DNA of 64,000 bases from Allorhizobium paknamense (GTDB taxonomy: Bacteria; Pseudomonadota; Alphaproteobacteria; Rhizobiales; Rhizobiaceae): contig NZ_JAUSWH010000003.1 in assembly GCF_030815125.1 (NCBI RefSeq), positions 310,001-374,000 on the forward strand, in the 5' to 3' direction. The notes under the pieces are model-generated. The model saw only the letters and a list, made by a program, of their open reading frames with translations, had not been told where the DNA came from and searched no databases. Below are positions 1 to 6,464 of the stretch, one piece after another (position 1 is the first letter of the stretch; every line of letters starts with the position of its first letter). A program made the translations under genes and the position numbers.

Positions 1-52
1 CGACATTCTGGACGCCCGCTGGAACGGCACACCGGAAGAGGTGGCCGAATGA
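1..52 (+). CDS. C-terminal end of upstream phage gene, probably portal protein
   Basis: Only the last 16 codons are present, reading DILDARWNGTPEEVAE then TGA. The stop overlaps the next start codon in an ATGA arrangement, which shows translational coupling with the protease/capsid gene. A portal gene normally sits directly before the prohead protease in HK97-type phages, so that is the likely identity. The tail is too short to prove it. Confidence 0.45.
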   Translation, partial: DILDARWNGTPEEVAE

Positions 53-1599
53 CGGACACTCAGAATCTCGAAATCAAGGCGACCGTTTCCATTGATGACA
101 CCGGCACCGTCACCGGCATCGCATGGCCGTTCGGCTCGCCGGATAGCGTCGGTGACGTGATCGAAAAGGGCACCGTCGCCTTCGCGAACAGCGTGCCCAT
201 GGTCATGGAACACGATCAACAGAAGGTTGTCGGCATCTGGGAAACCTATGCCGAGACCGACCGGGGCCTTGAAGTGAAGGGCCGCTTGTTCGTGGAAGGT
301 ATCGGCCCCGCCCGCGATGCGCACCGGCAGCTTAAGGCCGGGAAGATCGGCGGATTGTCTATCGGCTTCCGTCACACCGGTTTCGAAACGCGCGCCGAAG
401 GTGGCCGCGTCTTCAAGTCCATCATCATCAACGAAATCAGCCTTTGCCGCTTCCCGGTGCATCCGGGGGCGCACGTCACTGTCGTTAAGTCCCAAACTGA
501 GGAAAATATGGAAAACGAAATCGAGAATGCACCGGAAGCTAAGGCAGATCCGGTTATCACCCCTGAAGAACTGAAGGCCATCAAGGCCCGCATGGACAAG
601 CTGGAAGCGAAGGCGAACCGCCCGCTTGCCGCAAACAGCAACCATCCCAACGGTGGAAACGACAACGATGAGCGCAAGGCCTTCGTCTCGTATCTTCGCC
701 GTGGCATCGAACGTATCAGCCCGGAAGAAGTGAAGGCACTCACCGTATCGACCGACGCGAATGGCGGATACCTGGCACCGGAAGAATTCGGCAGTGAGCT
801 TATCAAGCTCTTGAACGAGTATTCGCCGATCCGCAGCTATGCCCGCGTCGTTTCGATCTCGGCACCGGAAATCAAGTATCCGCGCCGCGTGTCCGGCACT
901 TCTGCAACGTGGGTGTCTGAAACCGAAGACCGCACTGAAAGCGGCATGACCTTCGAACAGATCACGCTGACCCCATTCGAACTGGCGACCTTCACCGACG
1001 TTTCGAACCAGCTTCTCGAAGACAACGCCTATGGCCTTGAGGGCGAACTTCTCGCCGACTACGCCGAAAGCTTCGGCAAGACCGAAGGCGTAGCCTTTAT
1101 CAAGGGCACCGGCACCGGGCAGCCGAAGGGCATCATGACCGCGACCGGCATCAAGGAAGTGAAGACAGGCGTTGCCGCGTCCTTCCCGACCACGAACCCG
1201 GCAGACGTGATCATCGGCATGTATCACCAGATTGTTACGTCGCACGCTCAAAACGGCGCTTGGCTCATGAACCGCAATACCCTGTCCGTCATCCGGCAGT
1301 GGAAGGACGGCACGGGCCGTTACCTTGTGCTTGACCCAATCACCGCAGGCGGCGTTATGACCCTGCTTGGCCGTCCGATTGTCGAGATGCCCGACATGGA
1401 CGATATTGGCGCTGGCAAGTTCCCGATCCTGTTCGGCGATCTGTCGGGCTATCGCATCATCGACCGCGTCGGTCTTTCGACCCTTCGCGATCCCTACAGC
1501 CTCGCAGGCAAGGGACAGGTTCGTTTCCACGCCCGCAAGCGTGTCGGTGCGGACGTGACGCACCCCGACCGCTTCGTGAAGCTGAAGGTCGCGGTATAA
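49..1599 (+). CDS. Fused prohead protease and HK97-type major capsid protein
   Basis: 516 residues that combine two phage functions. Residues about 5-155 match the HK97 prohead protease fold (S78): the likely catalytic His is in MVMEHD and the Ser in GGLSIGF. A charged linker of about 60 residues (150-215) follows and may act as scaffold. Residues about 220-516 are an HK97 gp5-type capsid subunit, with the typical segment GGYLAPEEFGSELIKLL and the late motif PILFGDLSGYRIIDR. In HK97 itself the protease and capsid are separate genes; here they form one reading frame with no stop between them. The protease would have to free itself from the capsid during prohead maturation. The family calls are firm; the processing site is not visible. 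Confidence 0.9.
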   Translation: MTDTQNLEIKATVSIDDTGTVTGIAWPFGSPDSVGDVIEKGTVAFANSVPMVMEHDQQKVVGIWETYAETDRGLEVKGRLFVEGIGPARDAHRQLKAGKIGGLSIGFRHTGFETRAEGGRVFKSIIINEISLCRFPVHPGAHVTVVKSQTEENMENEIENAPEAKADPVITPEELKAIKARMDKLEAKANRPLAANSNHPNGGNDNDERKAFVSYLRRGIERISPEEVKALTVSTDANGGYLAPEEFGSELIKLLNEYSPIRSYARVVSISAPEIKYPRRVSGTSATWVSETEDRTESGMTFEQITLTPFELATFTDVSNQLLEDNAYGLEGELLADYAESFGKTEGVAFIKGTGTGQPKGIMTATGIKEVKTGVAASFPTTNPADVIIGMYHQIVTSHAQNGAWLMNRNTLSVIRQWKDGTGRYLVLDPITAGGVMTLLGRPIVEMPDMDDIGAGKFPILFGDLSGYRIIDRVGLSTLRDPYSLAGKGQVRFHARKRVGADVTHPDRFVKLKVAV

Positions 1600-1603
1600 T
1601 CCT

Positions 1604-2227
1604 ATGACTTATCAGCGGCCCGCATATGAACAGGTAACGATTGCGCACGGTGGCAGCACCGTGACGCTTCGCCCGACCTTGCGGGCCGCTGTTACCCTTG
1701 AAGCCCGCTTTGGCTTCCCGGCGATGTTCCGTGCGCTAGAGGAAGGCAGCTTCACCGTCATTTCCGAAATCATCCGCATGGCTTCGTCCCCCATGCAGGA
1801 TGCAGCGGCTTTCTTGTTTGGCATTGCAGGAAAGCCGCTTTCCTCTTTCATCATCCCGGCCCGCATTCCGCTTGCAGAGCTTGTGTCAATGCTCATGCCC
1901 ACGCCCGATCCGAAGGCAAAGCGTGTTCCCAATTCAGGCAAGCCCGTCACGTGGCCGGATTTCTACGCTGGCCTTTATGAGAACGCGACCGGCTGGCTTG
2001 GCTGGGCGCCCGAACAGGCATGGAACGCGACCCCCAACGAGATTTGCCGCGCCTATGCCGGACACGTCACCAAGCTGAAGGCCATCCATGGTAGCGGCGA
2101 AGAACAGGGCAGGGACCACGAACAGAACTCGGAGCAAGCCGCCCGCAGCATCGCCGATGGCCTTGACCCGGAATTTGACCGTAACGCCCTTCGCGCCCTG
2201 AAGGCAAAGCTGAAGGGTGCCCGATGA
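1604..2227 (+). CDS. Phage tail assembly chaperone-like protein
   Basis: 207 residues. The N-terminal part (10-110, starting HGGSTVTLRPTLRAAVTLE) resembles GTA gp10-type tail proteins, which are short and begin with a gene-wide beta-rich segment. The part around residues 115-165 (WPDFYAGLYENATGWLGWAP ... ATPNEICRAYAGH) resembles the small tail chaperones encoded just before the tape measure gene in gene transfer agents. Together these suggest a fused tail chaperone that handles the tape measure protein during tail assembly. In most phages this gene directly precedes the tape measure gene; here it follows the capsid gene, and the tape measure gene lies 4 kb further on. It overlaps the HNH gene by 4 bases. 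Confidence 0.6.
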   Translation: MTYQRPAYEQVTIAHGGSTVTLRPTLRAAVTLEARFGFPAMFRALEEGSFTVISEIIRMASSPMQDAAAFLFGIAGKPLSSFIIPARIPLAELVSMLMPTPDPKAKRVPNSGKPVTWPDFYAGLYENATGWLGWAPEQAWNATPNEICRAYAGHVTKLKAIHGSGEEQGRDHEQNSEQAARSIADGLDPEFDRNALRALKAKLKGAR

Positions 2228-2577
2228 TGAAGCCACCCCGGATTTGCAGTTGCGGCAACATCGTCACCAACGGCGAGCTTTGTGATTGCCAGATGAAGGC
2301 CAAGCGCGAACGCAATGCCCGTCACGACGCCACCCGCCCGACTGCCGCACAGCGCGGTTATAACCATGAATGGCGCAAAGCCCGTGCGGAATACCTTCTT
2401 GCGCACCCGTTCTGCCGCGAGTGCGCGAAGCAGCAGGTGTTCACCCCCGCGACTGTTGTGGATCACACCATTCCGCACCGTGGCGATAAGCGCCTGTTCT
2501 GGCACCGCGCCAACTGGCAACCGCTTTGTGCACCATGTCACAACTCGGTCAAGCAACGGCAGGAGCGCGCGCTGTGA
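2224..2577 (+). CDS. HNH endonuclease
   Basis: 117 residues with a compact HNH nuclease fold. The metal/DNA-cutting core is VVDHTIPHRGDKRLFWHRAN followed by WQPLCAPCHNSVKQRQE, giving the His-Asn-His triad. CSCGN near the start, FCRECA in the middle and CAPCH at the end provide Cys pairs for a structural zinc. HNH proteins of this size sit beside terminase genes in many HK97-type phages and aid packaging cleavage. Here it is separated from the terminase by a tRNA and four connector genes, so a homing-type role is also possible. Confidence 0.85.
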   Translation: MMKPPRICSCGNIVTNGELCDCQMKAKRERNARHDATRPTAAQRGYNHEWRKARAEYLLAHPFCRECAKQQVFTPATVVDHTIPHRGDKRLFWHRANWQPLCAPCHNSVKQRQERAL

Positions 2578-2597
2578 TTAAGGCCCTTGAAATGGCG

Positions 2598-2620
2598 AAG
2601 GGCGCCACAGGGGCGCCCTT
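2598..2620. terminator. GC-rich hairpin downstream of HNH and tRNA-Thr
   Basis: A 9-bp inverted repeat (AAGGGCGCC / GGCGCCCTT) with a 5-base loop lies between the convergent ends of the HNH gene and the minus-strand tRNA. It could end transcription of the tRNA. Neither side has a long T-run, so termination strength is uncertain. Confidence 0.45.
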
Positions 2621-2622
2621 CA

Positions 2623-2696
2623 ATCTCCCGGCAGGACTCGAACCTGCAACCCCCAGCTTACAAGGCCGGCGCTCTATCCAGTTGAGCTACGAAAGG
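2623..2696 (-). tRNA. tRNA-Thr (anticodon TGT), phage-embedded
   Basis: On the minus strand the sequence folds as a cloverleaf: D stem GCTC/GAGC with GG in the loop, anticodon stem CCGGC/GCTGG around loop CTTGTAA, and T stem GCAGG/CCTGC around TTCGAGT. The anticodon TGT reads ACA (Thr). The acceptor stem is weak (CCTTTCG against CGGGAGA: one mismatch at the first pair and two G-U pairs), and no CCA is encoded. A good promoter precedes it. It is either an active phage tRNA or a slightly decayed one. Confidence 0.65.
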
Positions 2697-2708
2697 TCAA
2701 CGGGTTGC

Positions 2709-2737
2709 AATATGATAATTCTCAACCCGCTTGTCAA
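2709..2737 (-). promoter_or_regulatory. Sigma70-type promoter for tRNA-Thr
   Basis: Read on the minus strand: TTGACA (2737-2732), exactly 17 bases, then CATATT (2714-2709). This fits the rhizobial housekeeping consensus and would start transcription a few bases before the tRNA 5' end. An inverted repeat CGGGTTG/CAACCCG (2701-2707, 2723-2729) overlaps the -10 region and could bind a regulator. The rest of the gap up to 2958 holds nothing I recognise. Confidence 0.65.
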
Positions 2738-2958
2738 GGAAGGCGAGAAGATTTCTGCAGCGCGCGCAGCCGCCCGTCAGCATGCCTGTGCGCTTCTCAC
2801 GACGAACAGCCCTCACGACCAGAATGTCGCACAGGCGATTGGCACATCTACATCGAAACAGCACAGGGCGGGGGCTCCAATTTATGCGTATTCAATGGGA
2901 CCGGCGGGGGGAGCACTTTGCAAGAGAGCATCAATATAACTTTTTCAGGAAATGACAC

Positions 2959-3261
2959 ATGACGGTTGTTAGCCTCAACCTCGCCAAACAACACATGAAG
3001 ATCGACGGAACCGCCGAAGATGAGCTTATTGCGCTCTATCTCGACGGCGCGGAAACATGGATTTCGAACTACATCGGCAGGCCTCTGACCGAGTTTGACC
3101 CGCTTCCGGCAGACATGAAAATCGCCATTTTGCGGCTTGTTTCCTTCTACTACGAGTGCAGAAACCTCGCCACATTTGGCGTTTCCGCCCAGCTTGCGCC
3201 CATGGGCGTAACCTCGATTCTCGATTCCTATCGTGAAAAGTGGTTTGGCGATGGCGAATAA
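2959..3261 (+). CDS. Phage head-tail connector (gp6-like)
   Basis: 100 residues. The N-terminus (VVSLNLAKQHMKIDGTAEDE) with the following LIALYLDGAETWISNYIGRPL is the classic start of gp6-type connector proteins, which form a ring under the portal and join head to tail. The family is mostly helical and about 90-110 residues long, as seen here. It is the first of five closely packed or overlapping genes leading into the terminase genes. Confidence 0.8.
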   Translation: MTVVSLNLAKQHMKIDGTAEDELIALYLDGAETWISNYIGRPLTEFDPLPADMKIAILRLVSFYYECRNLATFGVSAQLAPMGVTSILDSYREKWFGDGE

Positions 3262-3682
3262 GAGCGGCAACGGCCTCACAGAGACCATGGCAGCATTCGA
3301 CCGCATCGCCCGCGCCCCGCGTGAGGCCGTGCTTCCTGCCCTGATGAAGTCCGGCGAAGAGCTTGCGGCAGCCCAGAAGGCGCTTGCCGAAACGTCCCGC
3401 GATACCGGCGCGCTGATCGACAGCATCGAAGTCACCGCACCCGGCCAGCACACACCGCCCTTCAGTCAGCCGGGCGGTTCCCGTGTTGCCGGTGAGACGG
3501 AAGTCCTCGTGACCGTCGGCAACGAAGACGTGCGTTACGCGCACCTTGTCGAATACGGGACGGCCAAGGCTGAAGCCCAGCCCTTCTTTTGGCCCGCGCT
3601 TCGCCTTCTGCGAAAGCGCCTTCAGAACCGCATCAACCGCGCCGCGAAGAAGGCCGTTAAAGACGCATGGAATGAGCAATGA
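3251..3682 (+). CDS. HK97 gp10-type tail completion protein
   Basis: 143 residues from the ATG at 3251, overlapping the connector gene by 11 bases; a GTG at 3233 is an alternative start. The central region (TSRDTGALIDSIEVTAP) and C-terminal part (YAHLVEYGTAKAEAQPFFWP, then a basic helix) fit the HK97 gp10 family, in which a G-T-x-PFxxPA motif is typical. These proteins act at the head-tail joint or tail terminator of siphoviruses. The next gene overlaps its end by four bases. Confidence 0.75.
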   Translation: MANKSGNGLTETMAAFDRIARAPREAVLPALMKSGEELAAAQKALAETSRDTGALIDSIEVTAPGQHTPPFSQPGGSRVAGETEVLVTVGNEDVRYAHLVEYGTAKAEAQPFFWPALRLLRKRLQNRINRAAKKAVKDAWNEQ

Positions 3683-4092
3683 TCGAACCGACGCTTGCCC
3701 TTCAGACCGCTATCCGCACCGCGCTTATCGCCGACCCGGCAGTGAGTGCCCTTGTCCCGGCTAGCCAGATTCGGGCCGGAGGTTCGCGGCCTGGCAAGAC
3801 GCCGTGCGTGATCATGAGCGACGGCAACACCGCCCTGCATGGTCAGGACTACACCGCCCAGCGCGCGGCGTGGGTCTACGTGGACCTGCATATCTGGACG
3901 CTGGACGCTGGCGAGGACGCCGCGAAAGAACTCGCCTTCGCCGTGACGACAGCGCTCGACAAGTCCATGACCATCGAAGGCGGCTATTGCGACCATTTCC
4001 GCGTCAGCGCATCCCGGTTCCCACGCGATCCTGACTCGGCTTATGGTCATGGCGTCCTGTCCGTCGAAGCCCTCATTCGGTGGATTATTTGA
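3679..4092 (+). CDS. DUF3168 tail completion protein
   Basis: 137 residues. The order of elements is that of DUF3168 tail-terminator proteins of siphoviruses: an N-terminal helix with paired ALI and ADPAVSALV segments, then a beta segment with WVYVDLHIWT, then a helix (KELAFAVTTALDK). The family caps the tail tube at the head-proximal end. It begins with ATGA overlapping the upstream stop and ends in TGATG with the next gene, so translation is probably coupled across the whole cluster. Confidence 0.75.
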   Translation: MIEPTLALQTAIRTALIADPAVSALVPASQIRAGGSRPGKTPCVIMSDGNTALHGQDYTAQRAAWVYVDLHIWTLDAGEDAAKELAFAVTTALDKSMTIEGGYCDHFRVSASRFPRDPDSAYGHGVLSVEALIRWII

Positions 4093-4409
4093 TGCTGAAT
4101 ATCGGAAGCATGGATCGCCGCATCACCATTGAGCGCGAGACGGAAACCGTAAAGCCGTCCGGCAGCGTCGTGAAGTCGTGGGCGCCCGTCGCCACTGTAT
4201 GGGCGGAAGTCCTTCAGCAGTCGGCGAGCGAGTTCTTCACCAGCTACGGCGAGGCAGAGACGGGCACCGTCATTTTTCGTGTCCGCTATCGCCCTGGCAT
4301 CACGACCGCGGACCGCGTGACCTATGAGGGCACGGCCTACGGCATCAAGGAAATCAAGGAAGTCGGCAGGCGTGACGCGCTGGAGCTTCGCGGCGAGGCC
4401 CTGACATGA
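4092..4409 (+). CDS. Phage head closure protein (SPP1 gp16-like)
   Basis: 105 residues from the ATG at 4092, which overlaps the upstream TGA; a GTG at 4080 would add four residues but lacks a better ribosome site. The motif MDRRITIERETETV near the start and the later VRYRPGITTADRVTYEGTAY match the head closure/adaptor family, which binds the connector ring and seals the filled head. A GGTGG stretch about eight bases ahead serves as ribosome site. The end overlaps the terminase small subunit gene by four bases. Confidence 0.8.
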   Translation: MLNIGSMDRRITIERETETVKPSGSVVKSWAPVATVWAEVLQQSASEFFTSYGEAETGTVIFRVRYRPGITTADRVTYEGTAYGIKEIKEVGRRDALELRGEALT

Positions 4410-4813
4410 CCCACCTTCGCGGCGTCAAGCCGCCCGTTGAACGCGACAGTAACGCACTGACTAAGGCACCTTCGGCACCGAAGCACCTTTCAGCCTATGC
4501 CCGCGCCGAATGGAAGCGGATCATGCCGGGCCTCATCGAACGCGGCATCATCACCCTTGGCGATCTTGGCGGGGTAGAAGACTACTGCCGCGCCCGTGGC
4601 CTTGTCCGCGAGATCGAAGACACCCTTCGCGCGTCCGGCGAAATCGACATGAAGCTTTGCCGCCTTCAGGACAAGGCAATGCAAACCGCCCGGCAGCTTG
4701 CCGCCGAATACGGCTTGTCGCCGGTATCGCGCGCCCGTGTCGGAAGTGCAGCCGGTGGCGACGATGACGACGACAATCCGATGAGCATCGGCAGGAACCG
4801 CCCGCATGACTAA
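4406..4813 (+). CDS. terS: Terminase small subunit, P27 family
   Basis: 135 residues. APKHLSAYARAEWKRIMPGL and the following helix (DLGGVEDYCRARGLVREIED) are typical of P27-type small terminases, which recognise the packaging site and pass DNA to the large subunit. The C-terminus carries an acidic run (DDDDD) and a short basic tail. It overlaps the large subunit gene by eight bases. In most HK97-type phages the terminase genes come before portal and capsid; here they come after the connector genes. Confidence 0.8.
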   Translation: MTHLRGVKPPVERDSNALTKAPSAPKHLSAYARAEWKRIMPGLIERGIITLGDLGGVEDYCRARGLVREIEDTLRASGEIDMKLCRLQDKAMQTARQLAAEYGLSPVSRARVGSAAGGDDDDDNPMSIGRNRPHD

Positions 4814-6452
4814 GAGCGCGTTTCCGCAGTGGGTTTATGACGGCAGCGCCATCGATGACCCGTTCGGCTACGGACAGGAAGCCGTCGATTTCATCCGGGC
4901 ATTGAGGCACCCGGCGAGCACCGCGCCGAAGGGCCGGTTCCAGCTATACGATTTTCAGGAGCGCATGACCCGGCGCATCTATGGGCCGCGCAACGCCGAT
5001 GGAAGCCGGATCGTCCGCACGGTTTTCCTGATGCTGCCCCGTGGCAACCGCAAGACCAGTATCGCGGCAGCATGGGCACTACTGCACACCATCGGCCCGG
5101 AGGCTCGCCCGGCAGGGCAGGCCATCTTTGCCGCGTCCGACCGCGAACAGGCTGGCATCGGCTTCAAGGAGGCCGCAAACATCGTGCGCGAGGATCGGCG
5201 CTTGATCGCGGCGACCCGCATCTATGACGCCCATAATTCGGCAAAGAAGATCATGTGTCGCCCGAACAAGGCGGAATTGCTCGCTGTTTCCAGTGATGGC
5301 GCTGCCCAGCACGGCAAGACGCCTTCCTTCGTCCTTGTCGATGAAATCCACGCTTGGAAGGGCCGCGACCTTTGGGAAGCCCTGAAGTCCGGCATGGCGA
5401 AGGTTCCCGACACCCTCATGATCATCGCCACGACCGCAGGCCGTGGACAGGAAAACATCGGTTTCGAGATTTACGACTACGCCCGGAAGGTCGCGACCGG
5501 CGAGATTAAAGACCCGTCGTTTCTGCCGATCATATTCGAAGCCGAACCCGGCGACGATTGGCGCGATGAAGCTGTCTGGGACAAGATTAATCCCGGCCTT
5601 GCCCATGGCTTCCCCGATCTTGGCGGTTTGCGCACCATGGCACGCGAGGCCGAACACCGCCCCGCCGAACGGTTCGCATTTCAGCAGTTTCATTTGAATA
5701 TGTGGCAGGCCGCTTCCCGCGATCCGCTCTTCGATATGGCCGTTTATGACGCGGGCCGCGATCCGAACTTCGACCTCGCCGACCTTGAGGGCCTGCCGTG
5801 CTGGCTTGGCGTTGACCTGTCCCGGTCCGGCGACCTCACCGCCATCGTCGGCGCATGGCGTCACGATGATGGCCGGATCACGGTTCACCCGTGGTTCTTC
5901 CTGCCGTCCGAAGGTTTGGAGGACAAGGGGAAGCGTGAACAGGTTCCCTATGTCCGGTGGCGCGATGAAGGGCTGTTGAACGTCATCGACGGCCCGGTGA
6001 TCGAACCGGACCTGATTGCCGACAAGATCATTGATCTTTGCGGCACCTATGACGTGCGCGAAGTTATCTTCGACCCGTCACTTGCCGGGCCACTTATGGG
6101 CAAGCTTATCGATCACGGCGTCAACGTGCTTCAGGTTCCGCAAACGGCGAAGCACATGCACGGCCCGATTTGTGACCTTGAGCGCGTCGTGAATGGTCGC
6201 CGCCTTCGGCACGGCGCGCACCCGATCCTTCGCAACCACTTCGAAAGCGTCGTGGTGAAGCGGGCAACCAGTGCCAGCGAATTGACCACGATGCACAAGG
6301 GAACCCGTCATTCGAACCATATCGACGGCGCGATTGCGTCGGCGTTGTCCGTGTTCCGGGCGGCGGCGAACGACAATCAGCCCACTCTTCACGAACTTGA
6401 CCCCGACGAATACGCCGCCCGCATGGATGCCATGTGGGATGAGGCAGCATAA
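4806..6452 (+). CDS. terL: Terminase large subunit
   Basis: 548 residues: a DNA-packaging ATPase followed by a nuclease. The ATPase part has the Walker A-like sequence LPRGNRKTS at 78-86 and Walker B FVLVDE ending at residue 180. The nuclease half begins near residue 330 with CWLGVDLSRSGDLTAIVG, whose Asp residues are expected metal ligands; a later conserved segment is SNHIDGAIASALS. Length and layout fit full-length P27-linked large terminases. It is followed after 12 bases by the tape measure gene. Confidence 0.93.
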   Translation: MTKSAFPQWVYDGSAIDDPFGYGQEAVDFIRALRHPASTAPKGRFQLYDFQERMTRRIYGPRNADGSRIVRTVFLMLPRGNRKTSIAAAWALLHTIGPEARPAGQAIFAASDREQAGIGFKEAANIVREDRRLIAATRIYDAHNSAKKIMCRPNKAELLAVSSDGAAQHGKTPSFVLVDEIHAWKGRDLWEALKSGMAKVPDTLMIIATTAGRGQENIGFEIYDYARKVATGEIKDPSFLPIIFEAEPGDDWRDEAVWDKINPGLAHGFPDLGGLRTMAREAEHRPAERFAFQQFHLNMWQAASRDPLFDMAVYDAGRDPNFDLADLEGLPCWLGVDLSRSGDLTAIVGAWRHDDGRITVHPWFFLPSEGLEDKGKREQVPYVRWRDEGLLNVIDGPVIEPDLIADKIIDLCGTYDVREVIFDPSLAGPLMGKLIDHGVNVLQVPQTAKHMHGPICDLERVVNGRRLRHGAHPILRNHFESVVVKRATSASELTTMHKGTRHSNHIDGAIASALSVFRAAANDNQPTLHELDPDEYAARMDAMWDEAA

Positions 6453-6464
6453 GGAATACCTGGA

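Noticed and set aside
2526..2939. Plus-strand ORF of 137 residues over the tRNA-Thr
   Set aside because: It reads through a hairpin, a tRNA and a promoter; no ribosome site and no protein-like conservation.
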